From Brassica napus (Eukaryota; Streptophyta; Magnoliopsida; Brassicales; Brassicaceae): a DNA stretch of 64,000 nucleotides. The DNA is taken from the NCBI RefSeq assembly GCF_020379485.1, contig NC_063452.1, forward strand, positions 35,673,608-35,737,607, in the 5' to 3' direction. The position numbers and the translations under genes are program-made. The notes under the pieces were generated by a model. It was given only the letters and a program-made list of their open reading frames with translations, had not been told where the DNA came from and searched no databases. Shown in pieces: positions 44,716 to 55,690 of this stretch (its first letter is position 1; every line of letters starts with the position of its first letter).

Positions 44716-46104
44716 TGATATACCATGGATTTTAACACTTTTATGCCATGGGTATATGATTTTTTTAGAGTCTATTATATGATTTTGGAGTATGTTTTAG
44801 AGTGTTTTCAAGTTCAGGTACGTTTTAGAGAACTTTGGTGATTCTAGGGCCTCTTGGGGTGCAGAACTGCACAGATGTGCCAGAAGTTTAACTATGGATG
44901 GAGAGCTTCCCACAATTGGATTTAGCCCATATTTTGATAGAAAATATAGCTTTGAGTTAGTTTTTCAAAGCCACGAGTTTAAGGTCAATCAGAATCCTAT
45001 AGCAGATGTTATGCCTGTTTTACTGAAGAGTTGTTTGTCTGCCTCGCGAGAGCAAGCGGTCGAAGATATGAAGGAATGTCGATCGATGATACAGCCTTGG
45101 TGTCGATCGATGGTGATGCCAGAAGACAGACCGAGCCTATTTCATGATCGTCTTAAGCCCAGAAGTGACCACAAATTACCAGAAAGCCTTTGGATGACAT
45201 AAAATCCATCCTATTTATGTGTTTTCTAAGCCATTGTTGACGGCTACGCTTTATTTTATTCATATTAATTAGGTTAGGAGAGAAAGGAAGAACTTCTTAC
45301 GAGTCCTCCTGGAACCCCTTTAGGTTTGGCTTTGATATTTATTTTGATTTCCAGTTTTATATCTATTCATCTAAGATTTTTTGTGACAACTATCATGTTT
45401 GAGTAGATCTATCTGTTAGATCTAGGTTTTCTAGGGTTTTGATGTTCTTCTGAGATAGAGAATTTCTAGGGTGATAATTGAATCCTTCACTGAATTGGAC
45501 TTATTACATGTGTTCTAGAGTAGCTAACTTGAACCCTGATCTTAGGATTATAGACAACTACGACAGTACGTTCCTTACCTGATAATAATTCTGCTGAGCT
45601 AGGTTGTTTGGCGCACGCGAATGCTGATTTAGTTAACCTAGTGAACATATCGATTAGGTCATTAATGCTTGTCTAAAGAAGCATCGATCGACGCTCTTAC
45701 CATAGCATCGATCGAGGCTCGCTCCTTGTTCGCATGCGACAGCTGGAACATAGGACTTAGACATCTGATTAGTAAGCGCATGCGAGAGCTGATTTACTTA
45801 CTTATATGAATTTGAGTTCTAGGATCAACCCTTACCATCTATAGATTGAGTTCTGATAACCTGAATAAAACCCTAGTCTAGCAACCATCCTTCCATCAAA
45901 GAACTCATCAATCAATCTATTTTAATCTTCAACTTATTTACGGCTTTATTTACTGCTTTAATACTTATTTGCCTAGCTTAATCGTGACTGTCTTCAGTCT
46001 GTTGTGTGACCACGCTCCCTGTGGATTTGATCCCTAAGTACTACAAATAAACTTCTTATTTGAAAGAGTAAAAGTCACTCCTTAGGGTAATTTGAGTGAT
46101 ATCA
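44716..46104 (+). repeat. Athila-like LTR
   Basis: Bounded by the perfect 6-bp inverted ends TGATAT and ATATCA. Contains four ATCGATCGA-type words (about 45078, 45104, 45682, 45708). The 3' end resembles the relic at 10425-10520. A 102-codon frame at 44894-45202 has no recognisable family and is probably chance. Confidence 0.8.
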
Positions 46105-46108
46105 AATT

Positions 46109-46126
46109 TGGCGCCGTTTCCGGGGA
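46109..46126 (+). other. Athila-type primer-binding site (tRNA-Asp type)
   Basis: TGGCGCCGTTTCCGGGGA follows the LTR by four bases and differs by one base from the consensus TGGCGCCGTTGCCGGGGA that I recall for Athila elements. Confidence 0.88.
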
Positions 46127-46211
46127 GCATGAATTGCCATTAGACTCAATTTGTTTGATTTAGTCTAGGTTATTTTTCTATGTGTAGTTTACTTACATAA
46201 ATTGTTTTTTC

Positions 46212-47450
46212 TTGTGTTTCATGTACATACATATCAGTACCAGGAAGCAATGGGAAGAAGTTTTTTTGGGTTCTTCAAAGAAGGATCCTACTGATTCACG
46301 CACGATCCATAAGTCTAAGAGGGCAGTCGACACCCTCCAAGCAGCGATTGGCAGCGTAGATATCCAAGTGTCGAATGACACTGTTTACCCCGTGTCAAAC
46401 GACACTGTTGAGGTTCTCTGCGCTATTTTTGAAGTTGGATCGCCTAGTCCAGCTGACATAAGTATGCATCTAGATCTAAACACTGGGATAGTAGACGATC
46501 GATCCTCTGCATGGAGATGTTTCTGAGGAAAAATAAGTTCTAGAAGATGATGTGAGAAAGGTATACCAGTATCGATCGACACTACCACTTCATTGTCAAT
46601 CGACACCTGTCGGTTATCTCAGCACACAGAGACAGAAACAGACAAGTCTGGGGGAAAGAAGAGGAAGAATTGGAAGAAGAGAAATATGGCCAAAAGCGGT
46701 CCTCAATTATCATTGACTCCTCACTTCTCTGATGGTGTCATCTGTTCAGGAAACATGTTGGAAGCACAAGAATTAATGCATTGGCTCTAAAAAAGGCCTA
46801 TCAAGCGATGTCAAGAATGGATCTTCTAGCATAACAGTTTATGAGGATGAAGTAATGATCATTGGGAGTTTGGCAGGGGTCAACCACAGAACCGTTGTGA
46901 AGACAGAACTACCTTATGCCATTAAAGGGAAGAAGGCGAATGCTACATGGATTACCACCAGGTTTGCAAAGCAATCCCTTGATAGTTCCTGTCCTCATGC
47001 TAGTTTTTCGAAGGTTTTAACAAACCTACACGTCAAAGTGTTTGCTCAAGACAAAGTCCCTTTGTTGGGAGGTATTTGGGGTCCAAAGCGTCCATTGTGA
47101 TCTTTTCAGGGTAATTATAAAACGTCACCATTCTTTTAGTAGTTCAAATGTTCTGTCTAAGCCTTTGTCTTCTTGTTGTAGGTCATGTATCAGCTCTATT
47201 ACTTTAGAGACTGGATGAGTGTTGAGGCCCAGGCTGCCGGCGATGAAGAAATGGATGTGTTGAACTGTTAGTTGTTGGAAAAGAAAGACAAGTGTCTTGC
47301 CAAAGTGAAGGAGATTCGTGATCTCAAGCAGACGATCAAAACTCATTATAACACTGAAATCATGGTGGTTACAGAGGCGCCGTGTTAAGGTGGGTGAACG
47401 AAGATTTGGATGAGGAGATTCGCGGTCTAAAATCGGTAGCTGAAACGTTT
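46212..47450 (+). pseudogene. Athila-like internal region, decayed gag-type reading frames
   Basis: 46230-46526 reads STRKQWEEVFLGSSKKDP with repeated SNDTV words, a typical low-complexity start of Athila gag leaders. 46855-47097 reads VVKTELPYAIKGKKANATWI and SPHASFSKVLTNLHVKVFAQ, a conserved-looking stretch I have no name for. Further fragments with coiled-coil character (EKKDKCLAKVKEIRDLKQ) lie at 47270-47340. Stops separate the pieces. Assigned to the element only by position. Confidence 0.45.
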
Positions 47451-47507
47451 TTCAATGAGATGGTTATGGCGGTTAATGGTGTCAACTATATTATAGAATT
47501 TTTAAAA

Positions 47508-48059
47508 AGGCAAATCTCCAAAATAGCACATTTCTAAGTTTATGTCACAAAAATAGCTATCAAAAACTAAAATGACCAAAATAGCATTTTATCGTTTGAA
47601 AAATTTAATTTTTTTTTTATTTTTCAAAATTTGAAATCTTATCCCAAAACCCCACTCCCCAACTCTAAACCCTAAAACCTAAACCCTAAACCCTAAACTC
47701 TAAACTCTAAACTCTAAACCCTAAAATCTAAACCCTAAACCCTAAACCTTAAAACCTAAATCCTAAAACTTAAACCCTAAATCCTAAAACCCACCCCTTA
47801 ACTCTAAACCCTAAACCCTAAACTCCACCCCTAAACTCTAAACCCTAAACCCTAAACCCTAAACCCTAAACTCTAAATCCTAAATCCTAAACCCCACCCC
47901 TTAACTCTAAACCCTAATGTCTAAATTAATTTACCATTGGGGTATAAGTGTGTATTTATCTCTTTTGATAAAACATTAAGTGCTATTTTGGTCATTTTTA
48001 TTCTTAGAGACTATATTTGTGACAAAAAAATTTTTAGTGCTATCCTAGTCATTTTCTCT
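47508..48059. mobile_element. Telomere-repeat-bearing TIR element, family A copy 3
   Basis: Same family as 14317 and 15342: left end GGCAAATCTCCAAAATAGCA, CCCTAAA/CTCTAAA array from about 47660 to 47915, the conserved ACCATTGGGGTATAAGTGT block after the array, right end GTGCTATCCTAGTCATTTTC. Flanked by a perfect 9-bp direct repeat TTTTTAAAA (47499-47507 and 48060-48068). Array orientation equals that of the other two copies. Confidence 0.85.
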
Positions 48060-48549
48060 TTTTTAAAATTTTGATTAAGCGTTTTAGTAGGCACTGAGTC
48101 CCTTTTGTTTACCATTTACCAATTTAGTGTTTTTTAACACTGAATATATTATATAACAATCGCTCATGGAAGGCTGTGTGCGATGTCTATCCGAGAAGAA
48201 AAAAACTGTAACTATGGAAATGGGAAAGCCCATTTGTTTTTTTTTTTTTAATTAAAACCTAAAATTTCCTTTTCATTTTATTTTGTCCCACATTGGAATT
48301 TAGAAAATCTTCCTTCATTCTCTTCTCCTATATAAGGAACTCTACCCTTTCTTTTCATTCTCATCAAGTCAAAGTAATTCTTTGCACGTGACGAGTTGTT
48401 GTTGAATTATCTGACGACCAGTCACTAGTGAATTTTTCCGGTGGAATTTCCGGAAGAGCTTCCGGCGAGCTTCCGACGGGATTTCTTGACGAGCTTCTAG
48501 CGAATTTTTCTAGTAAGTTTGTCGCCTCCTTATTTCTAGTTATATGAAT

Positions 48550-48705
48550 ATTTTAGGAAAGTTTCTAGTTTAGGAAATAAGTTATTTTAGGAAAGTTACT
48601 ATTTTAGGAAAGTTTCTATTTTAGGAAAGTTTCTATTTAGAGGAAGTTACTATTTTTAGAAAGGTTCCAGTTTAGGAAAGTTTCCATTTTTAGAAACTTT
48701 ATTTC
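48550..48705. repeat. Short tandem repeats TTTAGGAAAGTT(A/T)CTAT
   Basis: About seven degenerate copies of TTTAGGAAAGTTTCTA within the LTR-like segment. Confidence 0.8.
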
Positions 48706-49009
48706 CTGAGACTCTGAGCCTAAGCCGTTGATACTCGTGTTGCAGTTTGACGTCAGTTGACCATCTTTTGTTGATCATTCCAGCCAGTGACTAAGGTGAG
48801 GGTCTATTCCGTAAATCCCGTACCAGTGTAGAATTCTCTCTATCCTAGTTTAGATTTCGAATCATGATCCGTCTGTTTGAGTCTTGATTGTTTGTTAGTT
48901 CATTCACTGTAAACTGGAACTAGAGGATTCAACCGTTGATTGATTGAGTGATGTTAAGAGATGCGATATATATATGTATGTACACATAGCTACGAGTAGG
49001 GACTATGTG

Positions 49010-49195
49010 CGCGGGTGGGGGCTCAGAGATGTCTAGGCTAGCGACGCTACTTTGATTGTGCGGGCAGGGGTTCAGAGACGTCTGGACTTGCGATGCTACC
49101 TGTGCGGGCGTGTGGTGCAGAGACGTTTGTACCATGGACGCTACTTGAGAGGGCGGGGATACATAGACAGACTGTACTAGCGACGCTACATATTA
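49010..49195. repeat. Four imperfect ~48-bp tandem repeats
   Basis: Units follow the pattern GxGCGGGxGG...CAGAGACGTCT...CTxGCGACGCTAC. They are GC-rich in an AT-rich setting. Part of the probable solo LTR. Confidence 0.75.
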
Positions 49196-49738
49196 TATGA
49201 GAAGATGCGGGGTGTATGGACTAGCTATATGCTATCATCGCATTGTTTGTGTTTGTGTGATGCGCTAGGCGTTGTGTGTGTTCATGTTAGAGTTAAACTT
49301 CCATAGTGGGAGTTCTATTTACTCAAGTCAGTGGTTTGCGCGTTTAGCATCCCATACCTCACGGAGTAACTCTCCCCTGTTACTCACCCCTCTTTCTTCC
49401 CCTTGCAGGTGAACATGACGAGTAGTTGGATATGTGGACGGATTGGTGTCTTGGGATAACTGTATTTATTTCGGTTTTAATTAACTTTTCGATTTAATGT
49501 ATTTGGTTTAAAATTATAAACTTGTTTATTTGGAAATTATTTGATTAAAAGGTTTGACATTTTATTCGGTTTTATAAATCGGTTTAATTTCGTATTTTTC
49601 GGTTAGTAGCACGCCGGTCTCGAGAGAGGAGGAGACGGGTGTTACAATTAAATTGTAACATCCCGGGTTGTGATATATGGAAATGTTTAAGAGAATTGAT
49701 TTGGCTACCTATGTCACCAAAGTTGACTTACCTTTTCT

Positions 49739-49835
49739 GGAGCACATCCTGAAAGAACTCCAGAGTTAAGCGTGCTTGAGCTGGAGTAGTGGAAGGATGG
49801 GTGACCTATCGGGAAGTGATTCGCGATAGCGTGCG
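49739..49835 (+). other. 5S rRNA-like segment in Cassandra LTR 1
   Basis: AGTTAAGCGTGCTTG and GGATGGGTGACC, the A-box and C-box parts of the 5S internal Pol III promoter, are both preserved, with GAACTCC upstream and GGGAAGT downstream in 5S order. It is diverged from true 5S rRNA and is not an rRNA gene. Confidence 0.88.
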
Positions 49836-50190
49836 AGTGAGGCCAAAGCATGGAAAAAGGTCGGGTGGTGATTGCAGGGTCAGTAAACAAGACTCTAGAG
49901 CCTTGGAAAATTAACGGACCGACCGTTGGAACGGGATGAGGCCCACGGGCCGAGAGAGCGGGCGTGGGTGGCCCATAGCCGTGGGCGGTCGGGGCGTTAC
50001 AAGTGGTATCAGAGCTGGTTAGCCATCTCAGTTCCGACCCGAGAGGCGTCTTGAGACCTGTCGTGGGCGCAACGAGGACGTTGCGTTCTTTGAGAGGGGG
50101 TGAATTGTAACATCCCGGGTTGTGATATATGGAAAGGTTTAAGAGAATTGATTTGGCTACTTATGTCACCAAAGTTGACTTACCTTTTCC

Positions 50191-50287
50191 GGAGCACATC
50201 CTGAAAGAACTCCAGAGTTAAGCGTGCTTGAGCTGGAGTAGTGGAAGGATGGGTGACCTATCCGAAAGTGATTCGCGATAGCGTGCA
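50191..50287 (+). other. 5S rRNA-like segment in Cassandra LTR 2
   Basis: Same block as in LTR 1; the A-box-like AGTTAAGCGTGCTTG and C-box-like GGATGGGTGACC are intact, while GGGAAGT has become CGAAAGT. Confidence 0.87.
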
Positions 50288-50454
50288 AATGAGGCCAAAG
50301 CATGGAAAAAAGCCAGGTGGTGATTGCAGGGTCAGTAAACAAGACTCTAGAGCCTTGGAAAATTAACGGACCGACAGATGGAACGGAATGGGGCCTACGG
50401 GCCGAGAGAGCGGGCGTGGATGGTCCATTAGCCGTGGACGGTCGGGGCGTTACA

Positions 50455-50930
50455 AAAACTCAAGCAAAAAAAAAATATGTCGAGACAAGAGCGAGGTTCT
50501 TGGACAGGTGATCGTGCACTCTTTAGTATCAGATTCAGTGATATTTCAACTCTTCTTTTGTGATAAAAACAAGAAATTAAAGTAAAGCTTCGGAGGTATA
50601 AAGTTGGCTACATACACCTCTACATTATTCTCCATAATAACTTAGTGGGTATAATCATAAAGCTTCTTTATCTAAAGGAAACATATCTATTCTCCCTTTC
50701 TTCAATTATATTATTTAAATCTATCTTTTTCGTAAAATCCATCTATCTGATTCTGATCGTATACAGAAAAACTTGAACCCTTCTTTCGTTTTTATAAGCT
50801 CGGATTAATTTCAGTCCTTCAACTCGTAAGCTCTTTTTATTTCCCCTCATTTATCTTCCCAGACCCAAAAGTTCTCTCTTTCTTGCGTCCTAAGTTTGCT
50901 CCTGCTGCTTACTTTAGAGCTTTTCCTGAA
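50455..50930 (+). promoter_or_regulatory. CEPR1 upstream region and 5' leader
   Basis: Only about 475 bp separate the Cassandra element from the CEPR1 start codon. It contains TTTTTATAAGC (about 50790), a possible TATA box, and a T/C-rich leader (50812-50890). The native distal promoter may therefore be replaced by transposon sequence. Confidence 0.4.
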
Positions 50931-53900
50931 ATGCTTTTCAGATTTTTCCCAGTTTTTGTTCTTCTCATATTTTGCTTCAACAGCAACCAATTATGGGGCT
51001 TGATGACTTCCCACCAACAATCACAATTCTTCAAGCTTATGAAAAACTCTCTTTCCAGCGATGCTTTGTCCTCTTGGAATCTTTCTGACGCCGTGACTTC
51101 TTACTACTGTAACTTCACCGGCGTAAGGTGCGACGGTCAAGGACTTGTTACCGATCTTGATCTTTCCGGTTTGTCACTCTCCGGGATTTTTCCTGATGGG
51201 ATTTGCTCTTTCCTCCCAAACCTTCGTGTTCTTCGTCTCTCTCGCAACCATCTGAATAGAAGCAGCAGCTTCCTCAACGACATCCCTGACTGTTCTCTTC
51301 TTCAAGAGCTGAACATGAGCTCTCTCTATCTCACAGCCACACTCCCTGATTTCTCACCGATGAAATCTCTGAGAGTCATCGACATGTCTTGGAACCACTT
51401 CACCGGTAGCTTCCCACTTTCGATATTCAATCTCACCGATTTAGAGTATCTCAATTTTAACGAGAACCCTGAATTCGATCTCTGGACTCTACCGGATTAT
51501 GTCTCCAAACTCAAGAAGCTCACACACATGCTCCTGATGACGTGTATGCTCCACGGTAACATCCCAAGATCCATAGGGGATATGATTTCCCTTGTTGATC
51601 TCGAACTAAGTGGAAATTTCCTCTCCGGCGAGATTCCAAAAGAAATCGGGAATCTTTCCAACCTAAGGCAGCTTGAGCTTTACTATAATTATCACTTAAC
51701 CGGCAGTATACCTGACGAAATCGGTAATCTCAAAAATCTCACGGACTTGGATATTTCCGTTAGCAAGTTAACCGGAAGAATACCGGAATCAATATGCAGT
51801 CTTCCAAAACTCCGAGTGCTTCAGCTTTACAACAACAGCTTAACCGGTGAGGTTCCCAAGTCGCTTGGTAACTCAAGAACCTTAAAGATCTTGTCTCTCT
51901 ACGACAACTACTTGACCGGTGAGCTCCCGCCAAATCTCGGGTCTTCCTCGCCTATGATCGCTCTTGATGTTTCGGAAAATCGCCTCTCTGGTCCACTTCC
52001 GAGCCAAGTTTGCAAATCCGGTAAGCTTTTGTACTTTCTTGTACTACAAAACCGGTTCTCTGGCTCGATCCCTGCGACTTATGGGAGGTGCAAGACTCTT
52101 ATCCGGTTCCGTGTTGCGAGCAACCGCCTCGTGGGAACTATACCCCAAGGAGTTACGTCTCTACCTCATGTCTCGATCATCGACTTGGCTTACAACTTCT
52201 TATCGGGTCCAATACCTAATTCCATCGGAAACGCTTGGAATTTGTCAGAGCTGTTTATGCAGGGTAATAAAATCTCCGGTGTTATACCTTCCGAAATATC
52301 CCATGCCACAAATCTTGTGAAGCTTGATCTCAGCAACAATCAACTGACTGGTCCAATACCTTCAGAGATTGGAAGACTCCGACGACTAAACTTACTTGTT
52401 CTGCAAGGAAACCACCTTGATTCTTCAATCCCTGAGTCGTTCTCGAATCTGAAATCTCTCAACGTCCTTGATCTCTCAAGTAATCGTCTCACCGGAAGAA
52501 TCCCTGAAGACCTTTCCGAGTTGCTCCCAACGTCAATCAATTTTTCGAGCAACCAGCTATCTGGTCCCATCCCTGCCTCGCTGATAAGAGGGGGTCTTGT
52601 AGAAAGCTTTTCAGATAACCCTAATCTCTGTGTTCCACCAAACGCTGGTTCGTCGGATTTGAATTTTAAAATGTGTCAAGTGGCTCCAAGTAAGAAGAAG
52701 TTGAGCTCGATCTGGGCAGTTCTTGTCTCAGTCTTCATTCTACTCCTCGGGGGCATCATGGTTTACTTAAGACAACGGATGAGTAAAAATAGACCAGTGA
52801 TAGAGCAAGACGAGACCTTAGCATCTTCTTTCTTCTCCTACGACGTCAAGAGTTTCCACCGCATAAATTTCGACCAAAGAGAGATTCTCGAAGCTCTTGT
52901 GGACAAGAACATCGTGGGTCACGGTGGTTCGGGTACTGTCTATAGGGTACAGCTGAAATCCGGAGAAGTACTTGCGGTGAAGAAACTATGGAGCCAAAGC
53001 AGCAAAGACTCGGCTTCAGAAGACACATTGCATTTGAACAAGGGGTTGAAAACCGAAGTTGAGACGCTCGGGAGCATTCGCCATAAGAACATCGTCAAGC
53101 TCTTCAGCTATTTCTCAAGTTTGGATTGTAGTCTTTTGGTGTATGAGTACATGCCAAATGGTAACTTATGGGACGCTCTTCACAAAGGCTTTGTTCATCT
53201 AGAATGGTCTACTCGTCATAAGATCGCAGTTGGTGTCGCTCAGGGATTGGCTTATCTTCACCATGACCTCTCGCCGCCAATCATTCATCGCGACATCAAA
53301 TCCACAAACATCTTATTAGATGTAAACTATCAGCCTAAAGTCGCAGACTTTGGCATTGCAAAGGTGTTGCAGGCTAGAGGAAAAGATTCAACCACAACCG
53401 TTATCGCTGGCACTTACGGTTACTTGGCCCCAGGTGATATCTAATACCTCTAGAAACCTTATTTCTTGACACTTTGCAATCCTTTTGAAAAAAACGGAAA
53501 CATAAAAATTAGATCATGGCATATTATTGTAACTTGGAGAAAAAACTATTTATAAGAAGTTTTTGATTCATGATAATTAAAAAAAAAAACTAGAGAAAAT
53601 ATTCTCTTGTTTATAACTAATATAAACAGTTCCTTAAAATTCAAGTGATCGTGTTTTTTTTTAGTACAAGTTTTTCTTCAGCTTTTTGACGATATGCATT
53701 TGCTAATGGCAGAATATGCGTACTCCTCCAAAGCAACGATCAAATGCGACGTGTACAGTTTCGGGGTGATGCTAATGGAGCTTATAACGGGGAAGAAACC
53801 TGTAGACTCGTGTTTCGGAGAGAACAAGAACATAGTGAATTGGGTGTCAACAAAGATTGACACGAAAGAAGGATTGATTGAGACACTAGACAAGAGATTA

Positions 53901-54110
53901 TCGGAATCATCAAAAACCGACATGATCAATGCCTTGCGTGTGGCTATCCGTTGTACGAGCAGAACTCCCACAATCCGCCCTTCCATGAACGAAGTCGTCC
54001 AGCTTCTGATTGATGCAGCGCCTCAAGAGGGACTTGACATGGCCTCTAAATCCAGAACCAAAATTAAGGATGCAATATTATCTGATAATCCTACTCAAAC
54101 GAGACTTTAG
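50931..54110 (+). CDS. CEPR1: CEPR1/XIP1-type LRR receptor-like kinase
   Basis: Plasma-membrane receptor kinase; the Arabidopsis counterpart binds C-terminally encoded peptides and acts in systemic nitrogen signalling and vascular development. Exons 50931-53433 and 53713-54110 give 966 residues, equal to the Arabidopsis length I recall. The start is the ATG at 50931, directly before a hydrophobic signal peptide (MLFRFFPVFVLLIFCF). The extracellular part has an LRR cap (CNFTGVRCDG) and about twenty LRRs (about 70-570), a membrane segment near 592-613, then a kinase. The P-loop GHGGSGTV is near 660, AVKK near 682, HRDIKSTN near 785 and DFG near 804. The APE motif codon (G|AA) is split by the intron. 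All key catalytic residues are present. The coding sequence appears intact. Confidence 0.96.
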
Positions 54111-54853
54111 TCATGCTTTCTTGATGAAGAGGTGTAGCAACAATTCCTATAACTTCTAAACAAACCCCAGTATTTATCATAGATAAAATTGCCTATATTA
54201 TCCTTCTATGTATTTAACAAATATCCTTAAAAGACTTTGGGTTATTTCCTGTTTTGCTTCTCCGATCTGAAATCATTTTAGGCAAGAACCAATGGAATTT
54301 TGTCAGAAAAAAAGTTATGGAAGAGCATCAAACAATAACTTAAGAGCTGCTTCAACATAACGCATAGCATCTACATATGTGCATGTAGACCTACCAAAGA
54401 ATCACAATAATTCACAAGCTCCTTTTGTATTTACTGTGGACTTTAAATTCGTCATTCCTTTATTCATAAGTGAGTGGAACTTCTTTTTCCATTGCATGGC
54501 ATTTAAGTAGATGCTTGAATTTTATTTCATTTTAACTTTTAAAGGAAATCTTATAATATCCAGGCTATATATTCGTCAGTATGATCCAAATACGTACGTA
54601 AATAATCGACAAGTACAATCGTTATAATATTTGACTCGATAAGTAACAACCTTATGTTAAACCGATATCAAATTGTATTTTCACTGTTTAGGATTTTATG
54701 CATCTCCCACATCTCTCAATATATAGATTGTATGCATCTACTACATATCTCTCATTAAATAAGTAACATTCCATTCGATCAACCCATTTTGTAAGCTTTT
54801 AAATTAAATTCACCGGTCTATTCTAAATTAGGCCAGCTTAATAACCAAAAATA
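54111..54853. other. CEPR1 3' flank, no further feature
   Basis: AT-rich sequence without a gene or recognisable repeat on either strand; 3' UTR presumably within the first 200-300 bp. Confidence 0.5.
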
Positions 54854-55690
54854 CACTACAAAAAAATATGTATTTCCCAACTACCCAATTAGTAGGTAAT
54901 CACTCGCAACGCAAATGTTTACGACTGAACATGATGGTTGCAAATTAACGCATCGCAACACTAATGTTTAGGACTGCTCTGCGAGTACAGTACATAGTAC
55001 GTAATCAGTCACAGTTAAGTCGTAAAATGTTGCGACTATTTTGTGAGTACACTTACGACTAGGATGCAATTTTACTTCAGTCGTTTTAGGGTCACGGAAA
55101 TGCATCGCAAAGCAGTCGTAAGTTACCGATCGAAAAATTAGTCATGAAAGTGTAGTCGGAAATCAGTAGTAAAATGGTAGTTGGAAACATTCGTAAAACC
55201 GTAGTCGTAAATTGGTCGTAAATGTACAATATGGTGACTATTTAATGACTGATTAACGAATACACAACAATTCTAATTTTTTCGGTTTAGATTTTATTTT
55301 GCTTGATTTCGGGTTTGAATGATTTTACTGTTTTTAAACGATTGTAAATAAGAAATAGAAAGTGTTTGATACAAAAGAACTCCTATTATAACACCAAAAC
55401 ATAATAAGTTTTCTGTACAAGAGAAGGAACTAAGATTTTTTATTTAAAAAAGGAACCTAATTATCATCCTGGAACCTAATCATCAGATTGGTTAGCTGTA
55501 ATGCCTTCAAGGAATCTTGGATCTATTGCAGTCAAAAACTTCAAAAACTTCTCCAGCAAAGAGAGTTTTTTTATCTTTTATCCTGCTTTGCGTTATAAGC
55601 AGCCTGCTGCTCATTACAAGCATCTTGCTCCTCGATATTGCGGTGAGCGTCAGCTAGCTGCTTTGGCAGGTCCAGGATTATAGAAGAGGA
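54854..55690. mobile_element. CACTA-like terminus with subterminal GTCGTAAA motifs (partial)
   Basis: CACTACAAAAAAATATG at 54854 has the form of a CACTA left end. The next 370 bp are rich in TCGTAA, GTCGTAAA, CGCAACA and TTACGACT words in both orientations, a subterminal array different from that of the first CACTA element. No matching TTTGTAGTG end is found downstream. At 55560-55680 the minus strand reads LPKQLADAHRNIEEQDACNE, coiled-coil-like as in CACTA partner proteins, so an internally deleted or truncated element is likely. Confidence 0.5.

Larger units (their letters stand above)
44716..47498 (+). mobile_element. Athila-like Ty3/gypsy element, 3' part missing
   Basis: LTR 44716-46104 (TGATAT...ATATCA termini, 1389 bp), PBS at 46109, then about 1.4 kb of decayed internal sequence. 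No second LTR is seen before the telomere-bearing element at 47508, so the remainder is deleted or displaced. The insertion point lies in the 5' LTR of the minus-strand gypsy element. Confidence 0.75.
48207..49646 (+). repeat. Probable solo LTR
   Basis: The inverted ends TGTAAC (48207) and GTTACA (49641-49646) bound a 1.44-kb LTR-like segment. It has a TATA box (CTATATAAGG, about 48330) and a leader running into short repeats. No primer site or coding sequence follows the right end. Immediate flanks AAAAC and ATTAA do not match, so the boundaries or later rearrangement are uncertain. Confidence 0.5.
49654..50454 (+). mobile_element. Complete Cassandra-type TRIM retrotransposon
   Basis: Two near-identical LTRs (49654-50001 and 50106-50454, ends TGTAAC/GTTACA) enclose only 104 bp. 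That interval holds a primer-binding site TGGTATCAGAGC (50004-50015) and a purine-rich GAGAGGGGGTGAA before the second LTR. Each LTR contains a 5S rRNA-like block, the hallmark of Cassandra. No protein is encoded; mobility depends on enzymes from other LTR elements. Flanks TAAAT and AAAAC do not form a clear target duplication. Confidence 0.93.

Noticed and set aside
44894..45202. 102-codon plus-strand frame
   Set aside because: Lies entirely inside the Athila-like LTR, has no recognisable motif and no supporting promoter.
49739..50287. Genuine 5S rRNA genes
   Set aside because: The blocks are diverged, embedded in LTRs with primer site and polypurine tract, and only two copies exist with Cassandra architecture.
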